Shown in pieces: positions 34,897 through 43,629 of a stretch of DNA of 64,000 nucleotides. Under the pieces are notes generated by a model. That model did no database searches and had not been told where the DNA came from. It worked only from the letters and a program-made list of their open reading frames with translations. This DNA is from Methanosphaerula palustris E1-9c (GTDB taxonomy: Archaea > Halobacteriota > Methanomicrobia > Methanomicrobiales > Methanospirillaceae), in contig NC_011832.1 in the NCBI RefSeq assembly GCF_000021965.1, positions 2,831,242 through 2,895,241 of the forward strand, read 5' to 3'. Position 1 is the first letter of the stretch; the number at the start of each line of letters is the position of its first letter. The translations under genes were made by a program, and so were the position numbers.

Positions 34897-36137
34897 AGTG
34901 AATCGACCTTCCTGGTGAGACTGAAGGTGCCGACCCGGATCCGCTCCTTGAGCTCGGCACAGAGACGTGTGCCGCGGATCCGATCCGACTGGCGGAGGGT
35001 GATCGGCACCTGCCTTCCCTCATAAGTGATTGCACCGAGGATCCCGGAGAAGGCTGGTCCAGGGCAGACCTGCACGCAGGTTCCGCAGTTCACACACCGG
35101 TCCCGATCGATCACCGCGCCCGGACTGATCGCCCCGGTCGGGCAGAGAGTAGCCGCCCGGCAGGTCTCGCAGTGAACACAGCCGGACGGATCGTTCTGGA
35201 TCCGATGATCGGTTCCCTGCCAGACCTCGCTGTACTTCGAGGCTGCGCATCCTGTCCGATCGTTGATCCCTGCGATCGGCAGATTGACTTCTGCATCGAG
35301 GACCAGCAACGGGTCGAGCGCCGCCTGGTCGAGCACCGGGATCGGAGCTGCGAGAGAGGTCAGGCACTCGGGTCCGACTGAGGTGATGAAACCCCCCATC
35401 ATCTGGGGGTTCATCCCCTTCATGTCTCCATAGACCGAGAGGTTCGGTTTCTCCTGGCTGGAGCGGGTTCCCTCGCCGATCACGTACCCGGTTCCGCCGT
35501 TCAGCAACACCCTGGTCCCGGTGCCGATGAACCGTCGCTCGGGATCGTTCTCGAGCGGGTTGATCTCTCCGCAACCACTGACCGAGACCTCGGTGCACGG
35601 GCCAGCGAGACCAGTCACTGAGAAGATCGTCTGGATCGGGTCGACCGACCGGTTGATCATCGCATGGTAGTTCCGAAACGCCATCCGTGTTGCAATGATC
35701 CGGGCCAATCCCATCTGGTTCAGGGTGATCATCGTCTCCAGAGTCTGCTCTCCTGCAACAACCTCGACCGCGATCACATGGCCTGCGACGATATCCCGGA
35801 AGAGGTGGCCGCCGCCGTACCGGTGGTCGCGGTGGGCGGTCCCATAGACCACCAGATCCAGGATCCCGTTCCGCTCGTTCGGACAGGGGCCGGGGTAGGC
35901 TGGCACCCCGTTCAACAGCACCTGCTCGGCCTTCTGGAATGTTCCCGGCTTCGCCACCGAAAACGAGAGGACCGCCATCGTCCCTGACATCACCCCGAAG
36001 GTCCCGGTGGTGACGACATCCACCTTCTCGGGGGTGACCGTCTCCCCCTCTCTGATCCGGGCCTTCAGCTCGTCTGCTGTCAGCACAACCGCCGTCCCCT
36101 CCCGGATCTTTTGATTGATCTCATCGATCGTCTTCAT
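34893..36137 (-). CDS. DUF39/COG1900 protein with C-terminal ferredoxin domain (methanogenesis marker 16)
   Basis: 414 residues. The first 325 match the DUF39 family (MKTIDEINQKIREGTAVVL, GTFGVMSGTMAVLSF, YPGPCPNERNGILDLVVYG, GGYVIGEG-like Gly loops). The last part binds two [4Fe-4S] clusters (CVHCETCRAATLCP and CVNCGTCVQVCP). Other COG1900 members take part in reductive sulfur transfer that makes homocysteine. With cysteate synthase and ComDE alongside, the likely role is the last CoM step, the reductive thiolation of sulfoacetaldehyde; this is inference. Confidence 0.85.
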   Translation of the reverse strand: MKTIDEINQKIREGTAVVLTADELKARIREGETVTPEKVDVVTTGTFGVMSGTMAVLSFSVAKPGTFQKAEQVLLNGVPAYPGPCPNERNGILDLVVYGTAHRDHRYGGGHLFRDIVAGHVIAVEVVAGEQTLETMITLNQMGLARIIATRMAFRNYHAMINRSVDPIQTIFSVTGLAGPCTEVSVSGCGEINPLENDPERRFIGTGTRVLLNGGTGYVIGEGTRSSQEKPNLSVYGDMKGMNPQMMGGFITSVGPECLTSLAAPIPVLDQAALDPLLVLDAEVNLPIAGINDRTGCAASKYSEVWQGTDHRIQNDPSGCVHCETCRAATLCPTGAISPGAVIDRDRCVNCGTCVQVCPGPAFSGILGAITYEGRQVPITLRQSDRIRGTRLCAELKERIRVGTFSLTRKVDSL

Positions 36138-36769
36138 AATATCCTGATATCCTCAAGCCGGATATGGAGTCCGAATGACTTCTGCATCACCATGTTCACC
36201 ACGGCAGTATGCGAGAGGTTGATCATGCACGAGCCGGGCAGAAACCGCTGCCTCCGTCCCAGCACCGGCGGAGCCGCGAAGATCTCGGCAACCCCTTCAA
36301 AGGAGGCCACATGATAGGCCTGCACATCGTGCACATTCAGACCGGCCTCCCGTGCCACCATCGGCCCGACGGTGTGGCAGACCAGCAGGCCGGTCACGGG
36401 GTTGGCCGAGATGACCCGCAGGCCATGATATACCGGACAGCCCGGACCGGCAGGTCGGCCGGTCACGATATCCCCCTCTTGGATCCCCCATCGTTCGACC
36501 AGGTCAGCTCGGAACGGAACGATCCCCTTTCGTGCCGAGATCTCCCCGGGCAGAGGGGCCAGCACAAAGTCGTACACGGCCCCATGGACATCCTTGCCCG
36601 TATACGGCGAGGCGACCCCCCTGATCTGCGGGTCCACCGTCCCCTCCTCCCGGTAGAACGGGCAGTTCTGCATCTCCTTGCTTCCCTCTTCAACCAGAGC
36701 GACAAAACTATCGCAGCCCGCCGCACCGCAGGCCCCGCAGTCCCTCCCTGGGGGAACCCAGCCGACCAT
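36134..36769 (-). CDS. FeS-domain protein of the CoM operon, unknown function
   Basis: 211 residues. It begins with a PF04060-type FeS motif (PPGRDCGACGAAGCDSF and a later NCPFY) seen in CdhE and RnfB. The remaining 160 residues (PFRADLVERWGIQEGDIVTG, GPGCPVYHGLR, SCMINLSHTAVVNMVMQ) resemble conserved methanogen proteins of unknown activity. It lies directly after the NTPase gene (TGAATG junction) and overlaps the DUF39 gene, so it is expected to work with both. Confidence 0.8.
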   Translation of the reverse strand: MVGWVPPGRDCGACGAAGCDSFVALVEEGSKEMQNCPFYREEGTVDPQIRGVASPYTGKDVHGAVYDFVLAPLPGEISARKGIVPFRADLVERWGIQEGDIVTGRPAGPGCPVYHGLRVISANPVTGLLVCHTVGPMVAREAGLNVHDVQAYHVASFEGVAEIFAAPPVLGRRQRFLPGSCMINLSHTAVVNMVMQKSFGLHIRLEDIRIL

Positions 36770-37477
36770 TCAGTCACCCCGGAAGAGGTGGTCGGCGTTA
36801 TCGAGCTGTCTGAGCACCCCAAAGTGGTGCTGCCAGCCGATCTCCTTCTTGCCGACACAGATGGTGCAGACCCCAAGCGGGGGACTGCCACGGAGTACGA
36901 TCGTCGCGGGATCGGTAACCTCTTCTGCCTGTGCGACCCGCTCGATCAGGTACCGGAGACCGGTCCCCTGCACAGCATTGGTCTCGATGATATCAACACC
37001 CGGGCTCACCTCCAGGATACACTCCCGAAAGACCTCCTTCTCTGCCTGCGAGACCAGGTCTACCCTGGTCACCACCGCGATATCGGCGAGGGCGATCATC
37101 GGCGCCATCTTCAGCGGAGTGTTGGAGCCGCTGACGGCGCTGACCACCACGACCCCGAGGGCCTGTGTCGTGAAGGGAGTACACCGGAGGCAGAGGCCAG
37201 CACTCTCATAGATCAACAGATCAGCCCCCTGCTTCTCCGCCCAGGAGAGTCCGTCCATCAGGACCATGATCCCGGTGTGATCAGGGCAGAGGTCGCCAGA
37301 GTAGACGATCCTGGTCGGGATCGAGAACTCCTGCTTCAGTTCCTGATCCTCAAAAGCTCGAACCACGTCGACCTTGAGATAGGCGATCCGATGCTCTCCC
37401 TGCAATTGCCGGATCACCTGCCTGGCCACGGCGGTCTTACCGGCGCTCGGGGGGCCGGCGATCGCGATCAGCTTCAT
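36770..37477 (-). CDS. CobW/HypB-like P-loop NTPase of the CoM operon
   Basis: 235 residues. Walker A IAGPPSAGKTAVA, a switch-like LKVDVVRAF, Asp-rich LIYESAGLCLRC, and VTRVDLV in the place of the base-recognition motif, as in the G3E/SIMIBI group (HypB, UreG, CobW, MeaB). A C-terminal pair CTIC (GVCTICVGKKEIGW) could bind metal. Such proteins load metals or cofactors into partner enzymes. Here the partner is presumably the adjacent FeS or DUF39 protein. Confidence 0.8.
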   Translation of the reverse strand: MKLIAIAGPPSAGKTAVARQVIRQLQGEHRIAYLKVDVVRAFEDQELKQEFSIPTRIVYSGDLCPDHTGIMVLMDGLSWAEKQGADLLIYESAGLCLRCTPFTTQALGVVVVSAVSGSNTPLKMAPMIALADIAVVTRVDLVSQAEKEVFRECILEVSPGVDIIETNAVQGTGLRYLIERVAQAEEVTDPATIVLRGSPPLGVCTICVGKKEIGWQHHFGVLRQLDNADHLFRGD

Positions 37478-38256
37478 TTGATCTCCACCCCGTCCGTGAT
37501 CTGCTCGCCGGCCCGGATCCGCTCGCGGAGGGAATAGAGAAGGGTATTGATCCCTGCAACCGTAGCGAGCGCAGCCTCCTCCGATCCGTCTGACTCGATC
37601 ACCTTCACGACGGCCCCACGTTGCATCACGATCCGGCGGTCTGAGAGAAGAGAGACATAGGGGTCGTGGGTGACGAAGATCACGGCACGCTTATGTTCTT
37701 TCAACGAGGCAATCACCCGGTCCTTGAAGATCCCAGCGTTCTCGATCTCGTCGAGCAGGATCAACGGGGTATCGCTGATTACGATCGCATCGGCCACCAT
37801 CAGTGACCGTGTCTGCCCCCCGGAGAGGGCCGTCATACGCATCGTCCCGGTGATCGCCTCGCCGGTGAACTGGTTGGCCTGGGCAATCGTCTCCTCGATC
37901 CTTGCCGGGTCTGTACACTTCCTGGCCTGCAGATGCATGATCAGAAAGTCCTGAACTGATAGGTCGGCCAGGCACTTGGTGTGCTGGGTGATCAGAGCGA
38001 TCGGCTTACTTGCAGGATCCCTGACCAGGACATCAGGGGGCAGAGCCCCGTTCACCAGTACACTCCTTCTGGTCGCGGTGTCCTGCTGGGCAAAGACCTC
38101 GATATCGTTGATCAATGCAGTCTTCCCTGACCCGGTCGGGCCCACGATCGAGATCGTGTCTCCAGGGCGGATAACGATCGCATCGAAGGTCTCCCGTTTC
38201 CCGTCCCGGCTGACGCCCGGGAGGAGGGTGATATCCCTGATTGCATATGCATCCAT
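37474..38256 (-). CDS. Soluble ABC-type ATPase of the CoM operon
   Basis: 260 residues with one ABC domain: Walker A GPTGSGKTALI, signature ALSGGQTRSL, Walker B PLILLDEIENAG, and switch His in VTHDPY. There is no membrane partner in the operon, so transport is unlikely. The insertion VEVFAQQD and the C-terminal tail differ from importers. It may act as a mechano-ATPase in cofactor assembly, as the component A2 ATPase does for methyl-CoM reductase. First gene of the operon; ATGA overlap with the NTPase gene. Confidence 0.82.
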   Translation of the reverse strand: MDAYAIRDITLLPGVSRDGKRETFDAIVIRPGDTISIVGPTGSGKTALINDIEVFAQQDTATRRSVLVNGALPPDVLVRDPASKPIALITQHTKCLADLSVQDFLIMHLQARKCTDPARIEETIAQANQFTGEAITGTMRMTALSGGQTRSLMVADAIVISDTPLILLDEIENAGIFKDRVIASLKEHKRAVIFVTHDPYVSLLSDRRIVMQRGAVVKVIESDGSEEAALATVAGINTLLYSLRERIRAGEQITDGVEIK

Positions 38257-38359
38257 ACCAGTCTTCTGGGTATACCGAATGAAATACTTTCTCTGAATAA
38301 ATTGAATAAATAACCCAATAAGGAAAATATATTAAAATATTATCTACAATAGTAAGATA

Positions 38360-38848
38360 ATGTTGATCAGACGTATACTTGACACCTCGTTTCAGGCCGT
38401 CCTGAACGAGGAACTGCGGCGACGGGACATGACCGTTCGGGAGCTGGCCGATGCAACCGGGATACCTGCGGCTACGCTGTACAAGATCACCGCCGGTGAA
38501 CGGGATCCACGCCTCTCAACCGTCACCAGGATCATCAATATCCTTGAACCGAGAGGCAGGGACTTCATCGCCGTGGTCGCGGCCAAGTTCGTCCTCGAGG
38601 AGGTCGAAGGAGAGGAGATCACCTGCGGAGAGCGGACCTGTACAATAAAAGGCTACTCTGCCAACTCCCTGGAAGAGTGTATCATCGCTGCGGTCAGGGC
38701 TGAAAAGGAGGGAGCGAGCGGAATCGTCTGCGCCCCGGTACTGGCCTCGATCATCGAGCGGATCGTCGACATTCCGGTTTCGATCATGAAACCGCAGCCA
38801 CCGACGATCATCGAGGCGATCGAGACCCTCGGAAAGCGAATCTCCTGA
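38360..38848 (+). CDS. HTH regulator with small-molecule-type C-terminal domain, divergent from CoM operon
   Basis: 162 residues. An XRE-type helix-turn-helix (about residues 22-60, MTVRELADATGIPAATLYKITAG) is followed by an alpha/beta domain (about 85-162, with SGIVCAPVLASIIERIVDIPVSIM) reminiscent of PrpR-type sensor domains. The 103-bp shared, AT-rich promoter region with the CoM operon makes this its likely local regulator, possibly responding to a CoM-related or sulfonate metabolite. Confidence 0.8.
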   Translation: MLIRRILDTSFQAVLNEELRRRDMTVRELADATGIPAATLYKITAGERDPRLSTVTRIINILEPRGRDFIAVVAAKFVLEEVEGEEITCGERTCTIKGYSANSLEECIIAAVRAEKEGASGIVCAPVLASIIERIVDIPVSIMKPQPPTIIEAIETLGKRIS

Positions 38849-38858
38849 TCATCCGAAC

Positions 38859-39103
38859 CTAATCTTGACCCCTGAACCGGGCGGTGATCAGCACGAAGAG
38901 CACCCCGTTAGTGACCATGATCGGCATCTGCCCGATCATCAGTCCGTACCCTGACCAGAGCACCGAGCCGGTGATCATCATGCCGAGAATCACCAGGAGA
39001 GAACTCTGGTGGATCTGCACCGGATCGATTTGATCACCTGCAGGAGAAATGAGAGGGTCGAGAAGAAGCCTGCAATATAACCAAGAAGCATGATGGAGTC
39101 CAT
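38859..39103 (-). pseudogene. SemiSWEET-type sugar transporter with one-base frameshift
   Basis: From ATG 39103 (GAGGTGAT ends 4 nt upstream) the sequence reads MDSIMLLGYIAGFFSTLSFL, then QVIKSIRCRSTR, the opening of a three-helix SemiSWEET protein. The frame closes at a TGA, while the family sequence continues one frame over as ILGMMITGSVLW, SGYGLMIGQMPIMVTNG and VLFVLITA to TAG at 38859. The total of 245 nt is one base short of an 81-codon gene, so one missing base near 39010 explains it. It could also be a sequencing error. Confidence 0.75.
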
Positions 39104-39166
39104 GATCATCACCTCTCTATCGATGGGGGTATAAACAACAAATTCTACACCCAGATCTTCCCCTCA

Positions 39167-40009
39167 TCAGGCCTGATGGTACAGGTCGTCGAAGACCTGC
39201 AACTGCTGCTTGTAGATCGAATGATCGCTGTTCTTGTACTCCAAGCTGGTCTGGTTAGCCGGGTGGTTTTTGACCCACGCCATCACCTGATCGATCGGAA
39301 CCCCACCCTCAGAGTGATCGAGTGGCAGGTGCTGATCGGTGATCGACCCGGTTCTGCTATTGGAGAGGTGGTGGAACCGGACCGGAAGGGCCGAAAAAGC
39401 GGTCAGCATCTCCCCGTACGGATTAGAAAGATAGTTGGCTGAGCAGTAAAGATGGGCGAAATCCAGGCAGATCCCACCAATCCGGGAGAGGTTGAGGGAT
39501 TTGAGTTCCTCTGCCGTCGCCCCGAAGAACTGGAGATCCTTATGAACCGCAGGGAGGTTCTCAATAAGGAGACGCCGATCATGGTACCGGTCAATGAATG
39601 AGCGCACGTTGTTGACAACCTTCTGCCGGTCGAGATGACCGATGAAACCTGCATGGGCGACGATATAGGAAGCGTCGAGCCGGTCGGCGAATTCGAACGC
39701 ATCGGCCATCCCGGCTTCGATCTGTGCCTCCCCATCCGTTACCGACATGGATCCTCCGAGCGAGGGGTCGGCAGGGTTCACCCTGTCCAGGTGGTGGGGG
39801 GCATGGACGACGATCCTGGCATCTGTCGTGGCAATCTCTTCTATCTCTCCATTCAGAATCTCTTCAGGTGCAGGGCTCACATAGACCTGGATATGGTCTA
39901 TCAGTCCCTGATCAGCGAGAAGAGAGAGGACGTGGAACGTTTCGAGATCATCCGAACGCATTCCACCTCCGATCCGGTACGCACGCTGCATAACCAGAAT
40001 ATCAGTCAT
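39167..40009 (-). CDS. TIM-barrel xylose-isomerase/endonuclease-IV-like protein
   Basis: 280 residues of the AP-endonuclease-2 / sugar phosphate isomerase superfamily. Metal-binding positions appear in RIVVHAPHHLD, YIVAHAGFIGH, RLLIENLPAV, GICLDFAHLYCS, FHHLSNSRTGS and the late SLEYKNSD. The reaction is unknown; homologues include isomerases, epimerases and endonucleases. It is followed 30 nt later by the DUF1614 gene. Confidence 0.8.
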   Translation of the reverse strand: MTDILVMQRAYRIGGGMRSDDLETFHVLSLLADQGLIDHIQVYVSPAPEEILNGEIEEIATTDARIVVHAPHHLDRVNPADPSLGGSMSVTDGEAQIEAGMADAFEFADRLDASYIVAHAGFIGHLDRQKVVNNVRSFIDRYHDRRLLIENLPAVHKDLQFFGATAEELKSLNLSRIGGICLDFAHLYCSANYLSNPYGEMLTAFSALPVRFHHLSNSRTGSITDQHLPLDHSEGGVPIDQVMAWVKNHPANQTSLEYKNSDHSIYKQQLQVFDDLYHQA

Positions 40010-40039
40010 TCACCCACATGAGGGTTGCTGTCAGGAGAG

Positions 40040-40756
40040 TCAGGCCAGCAGCACGGCCAGCACCCCGGTAAGGAAGATCCCGTCGAAGGTGCCGGCACCC
40101 CCGATCGAGACCAGCGGAGCGCCGAGGTTCCTGTACGAGCGCCAGTTCAGCAGGTCGGCCCCGATCAGGGTCCCTATAGTCCCACCGATATAGGCGATCA
40201 CCGCACTCTCCCAGCCGATTCCTCCTGCCAGCAGCAGACCGGCCAGCGCCGCGGTGATCGGGGGGATGAAGAACGGGGTGGAGATCCCGAGGCCCGGTAC
40301 CGGCTCGGCCAGCAGGTGGGTGACGATCGTCACCGCGACGATGCCGATACCGATCTGCAGCAGCAGTCCAGTGCCGACCACAGCAACCGCGGCCCAACTC
40401 AGCAGCAGCGAGATCACCACCGGCACCACCGCCCCGCCAAGGTTCACGGCGACAGTCGTCGTCTCGGTGTAGACCGGAACCCGGTAGAAGAACGGTAGGA
40501 ACCGGCTACCCCTGCCTCCGAAGAACCGATCGGGCGGAAAGAGCGGCGACGACCGGATCGTCGTCACCGGTATGTTGACGAAACTACCAACCAGAGTCAG
40601 CAGCACGATCAGCACCGCCTGCCAGCCAGAGAAGCCGAGCCGCGTGAACGCACTGCCAACGATGTTCAGAAAGAGGAGCGGGATCAGCAGGATGCCGATC
40701 AGTACCAGCGCGATCAGAAAGAGCAGGCTGAACGGACTTGAGAAGATCCGGGGCAT
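40040..40756 (-). CDS. DUF1614-type membrane protein
   Basis: About 238 residues, seven or so membrane helices. Family features are INIPVTTIR-like FVNIPVTTIRSSPLF after the second helix, and the Gly-rich end SIGGAGTFDGIFLTGVLA. Function is unknown. ATG 40756 starts the hydrophobic region in the normal way; an upstream frame to 40786 is also open. It lies 26 nt after the fibrillarin gene. Confidence 0.82.
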   Translation of the reverse strand: MPRIFSSPFSLLFLIALVLIGILLIPLLFLNIVGSAFTRLGFSGWQAVLIVLLTLVGSFVNIPVTTIRSSPLFPPDRFFGGRGSRFLPFFYRVPVYTETTTVAVNLGGAVVPVVISLLLSWAAVAVVGTGLLLQIGIGIVAVTIVTHLLAEPVPGLGISTPFFIPPITAALAGLLLAGGIGWESAVIAYIGGTIGTLIGADLLNWRSYRNLGAPLVSIGGAGTFDGIFLTGVLAVLLA

Positions 40757-40782
40757 ACCTTTTATCTCTTCCTGCTGGATGA

Positions 40783-41406
40783 TCAATCCTTCTCTTCAGT
40801 GCCCTTTCTGCAGATCAGAGCCGCATGGTCGGGGTGGTACGGGGCCAGCCAGTCGATGCTCTCCACGACAAGGCCGGCAGCGGTCAGGGCTGCTGCAGCC
40901 TCGGCGGCGACCTCTTTCGGATCCCTGCTGACGTCGACCGACCTGCTCTTGAGCATCAGGATCAGCCGTCCACCTGGGCGGAGGAAGATCAGGTTCGCGA
41001 TGGCGATCGAGACCTGCGTCGGTTGGGCTACGTCCTGATAGAGCAGGTCCACCTGCTCGAGGAGTGGAGCGTACTGCTCGGGCCGGCCGGCATCGGCCAT
41101 GATCGGGATCACGTTCTTCCGTCTCCTCGCCACCATCACCAGATCCTGCATCGGGTGCGGGGCGAACTCGACCGCGTAGACCACTTCGACATAGTCGGCG
41201 ACATGCGAGACGGTGGTCCCATTGGCCGCCCCGAGGTACAGCACCTTTTGATCACCAGTCAGGTCCAGATTCCGCTCCCGGTATCGGGTGGCCAGGGCCG
41301 CGAACTTGGAGCGGTACGGGTCCCAGACCCGATATCCCTGGACGACCCGTTCGCCATAGACTCCTGACTCCCCCTCGGAGACAAGGGTCCCGTCGATCCA
41401 GATCAT
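40783..41406 (-). CDS. flpA: Fibrillarin-like rRNA/tRNA 2'-O-methyltransferase
   Basis: 207 residues, slightly short of the usual length. AdoMet-binding motif VLYLGAANGTTVSHVADYV, then VYAVEFAPHPMQDLV, and ILMLKSRSVDVSRDP with the catalytic Lys. With Nop5 and L7Ae it forms the box C/D sRNP that methylates ribose guided by sRNAs. Its start overlaps nop5 (ATGA). Confidence 0.95.
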   Translation of the reverse strand: MIWIDGTLVSEGESGVYGERVVQGYRVWDPYRSKFAALATRYRERNLDLTGDQKVLYLGAANGTTVSHVADYVEVVYAVEFAPHPMQDLVMVARRRKNVIPIMADAGRPEQYAPLLEQVDLLYQDVAQPTQVSIAIANLIFLRPGGRLILMLKSRSVDVSRDPKEVAAEAAAALTAAGLVVESIDWLAPYHPDHAALICRKGTEEKD

Positions 41407-42266
41407 GCGACTCTCCCGGCCCGATCGATCGCCTGTTGCGCCTTATCGATGAAGGTCGGGTCAGGTTCGCCCCGGTACAGGTCCAAACGGGCCGCGATGG
41501 CCAGTTTAGCAGCCAGCACCCGTGAAACGCGGCCCCTGACCGAAGGTGGGGCGTTGTGGACCCGCCGGTGCTGGAATATGATTCCATGCTTGGGGGACGG
41601 GGTGCCGGACCGGATATGAGAGAAGAGAGCCGTCTTTGCCCCGAGCACCTGCACCGAACTGCCGGGTAGCCGAGCCAGGGGTTCGAGTCCGCCAGCCGTG
41701 GAGAGAAGCCGGGCGGCGACAAGCCCGCCAACCAAGGCGCTACAGTTCGGGAGGACCAGATCTGATCGAGAGGACACCTCCCGCATCAGTGCAGTCCGGG
41801 TCACCGAGAGGCGCTCGATCTCCTCCATCACCATGCCGAGCGGCCCTTTCGTCCGCGGGGCGAGCGATCCAAGGAGTTTTCGGGCGTTCATCGATTTGAA
41901 CTTCCTGCTGAACTTCGGGTGTTTGACGGTGTACCAGTCAACCGCTCGTTCGGTCAAGAGATTGATCACTTCGTCCATCTGGTCGAGGGTCCGAACCATC
42001 TGGAGGAGCTCGACATCCTTAGCCTGGTACTGGACAGCGACCTTCTGCTCGGCGAGGAGAAGGCAGAGTTCCTGGAGCCGGTGCAGGTACTCGTCCCTGG
42101 TCTGGACGTATCCGCACGCGGCCGCCCACTGCCAGTCGGGGAGGATATAATCCTTGACCGGCGTTCTCAGCGTCGCAAGCCTGGCCAGTGCATCTTCGAG
42201 CCGGGCCGGCGCAGGGGTACAGACCTCTCCCCCTTCCTCACGATCCCCAAACCAGTAGTGCTGCAT
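41403..42266 (-). CDS. Nop5/Nop56-like box C/D RNP scaffold
   Basis: 287 residues. The C-terminal Nop domain is clear: LPNCSALVGGLVAARLLSTAGG, LARLPGSSVQVLGAKTALFSH and PKHGIIFQHRRVHNAPPSVRG. The N-terminal coiled-coil is shorter than in the classic protein and there is no Lys-rich tail. It scaffolds fibrillarin and L7Ae on guide RNA. Confidence 0.93.
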   Translation of the reverse strand: MQHYWFGDREEGGEVCTPAPARLEDALARLATLRTPVKDYILPDWQWAAACGYVQTRDEYLHRLQELCLLLAEQKVAVQYQAKDVELLQMVRTLDQMDEVINLLTERAVDWYTVKHPKFSRKFKSMNARKLLGSLAPRTKGPLGMVMEEIERLSVTRTALMREVSSRSDLVLPNCSALVGGLVAARLLSTAGGLEPLARLPGSSVQVLGAKTALFSHIRSGTPSPKHGIIFQHRRVHNAPPSVRGRVSRVLAAKLAIAARLDLYRGEPDPTFIDKAQQAIDRAGRVA

Positions 42267-42302
42267 CTCTGAATCATAAGCGCTGCCTCCATATAGTCAT
42301 GC

Positions 42303-43514
42303 TCAGAGTGTCAGTAACCCGAACGAGTACAGGATCACTGGAAGTAAGATCGCACCCATGCAGAAGATCTTCCGGATATCGATCAAATACGGGGCGATGC
42401 CGACCAGGGTGGCGAGGAGGAGCACCAGCAGCCCGAACGGGCCGGAGAGGAGGAGGGTGAGCAGGGTCACAAACCCGGCGACGCCGTAGTTCAGAGTCCT
42501 GCCATCGAGCACCTGCAGAGCTGATGCAGAACCGGCGAGGAGGACGGTCAGCAGGTAGCCGGCCCCGCCGGCCAGGCATCCGACCGCGGCCAGCACCAAT
42601 GGTGAGGGAAGGTGGAGGGAGGCCATCGCAGCGATCACCCCGCTCCGCTCCCGGCCGAGGGCGAAGAAGGCAGCAAGGCCAACGAACGCGTTCGAGGTGG
42701 AGGCTGCCGAGGTAGCGAGGATGTACCCCCGGCGGTCCCGGTCGTAGGAGACGAACCTGGTCAGCAGCCCATTGGCAGTGGCGGTGGAGAGGCCCGGCAG
42801 CCAGCCGACCAGCACCCCGGCCAGGGCCCCGATGGCGGACTGGGAGATGATCGTCTTCAGCGGGGTGCTGATCCCCTCGAAGGTCTGCGGCGGGATCCCG
42901 GCGTGTGATGAATATAGCAAGGCTGGCAGACCGAAGAGGCCAGCGAGGAGGGGCATCAGCAGCGCCGACTCGCCGAGGGTATGCCAGGCCAGGTACCCAT
43001 ACCGCATCGTGAAGATGCCGAGGATCCCTGAGGTGAAGAAGATCGCCGCCCCCCAGCGAGGGGACTCGGCCGCGAGGATCATCGTCCCGACGACGGCGAC
43101 GAGCAGGATCCCGATCCCCCAGTCCAGGAAGGGCTGGAGCGGCGGGAGGAGGTAGAAGCAGAGGAGGGAGAGCGGGATGGCGAAGGAGAGACCCCAGGCC
43201 GCACCAAGGGCCGAGGTCCTGACCGCCTCCTCACCGTGCCCCTCCAGGCAGAGGGCATGGGACGGCAGCACCGAGAGGGCCGTGTCGGCATCGGGAACCC
43301 CGAGAAAGGTGGAGGGGATCGTATCCAAAAACGTGTGGGTGATCAGGGCTGCAAACATCGCAGTAGCGAGCTCTTCCTCACCGAGGATGCCGGCGAGGGT
43401 GGCCTGCAGTCCGAGGAGGATCCCTGCCATGGTGTTGGCGTGGATCCCTGGCAGCAGCCCGCTGATCGTACCGAGAAGCACCCCAGCGACCAGACCGGTG
43501 ATCACACCCTCCAT
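42303..43514 (-). CDS. TctA-like membrane protein (COG1784)
   Basis: 403 residues with about ten or more membrane helices. The Gly/Pro-rich repeats TISGLLPGIHANTMAGILLG and VGWLPGLSTATANGLL are the inverted-repeat signature of the TctA family (tripartite tricarboxylate transporters). No TctB or TctC partner gene is nearby. The substrate is unknown. Confidence 0.8.
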   Translation of the reverse strand: MEGVITGLVAGVLLGTISGLLPGIHANTMAGILLGLQATLAGILGEEELATAMFAALITHTFLDTIPSTFLGVPDADTALSVLPSHALCLEGHGEEAVRTSALGAAWGLSFAIPLSLLCFYLLPPLQPFLDWGIGILLVAVVGTMILAAESPRWGAAIFFTSGILGIFTMRYGYLAWHTLGESALLMPLLAGLFGLPALLYSSHAGIPPQTFEGISTPLKTIISQSAIGALAGVLVGWLPGLSTATANGLLTRFVSYDRDRRGYILATSAASTSNAFVGLAAFFALGRERSGVIAAMASLHLPSPLVLAAVGCLAGGAGYLLTVLLAGSASALQVLDGRTLNYGVAGFVTLLTLLLSGPFGLLVLLLATLVGIAPYLIDIRKIFCMGAILLPVILYSFGLLTL

Positions 43515-43629
43515 GGATTGGCATCAGTGGCTGAGGAAAAAAAGGTTCTGAAATGTGATGGCGAGGGGTGAAAAAAACAAGAATTTATCAGAAGAGGAGG
43601 TCATTCTGAAAAAGAAGTGATGATTCCGA

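Noticed and set aside
36209-37537. A 442-codon plus-strand ORF
   Set aside because: It is antisense to the well-supported FeS and NTPase genes, has no family motif and a composition typical of GC-rich shadow frames.
37474-38256. ABC importer ATPase
   Set aside because: No membrane permease in the operon or next to it, and genes are coupled to biosynthetic enzymes.
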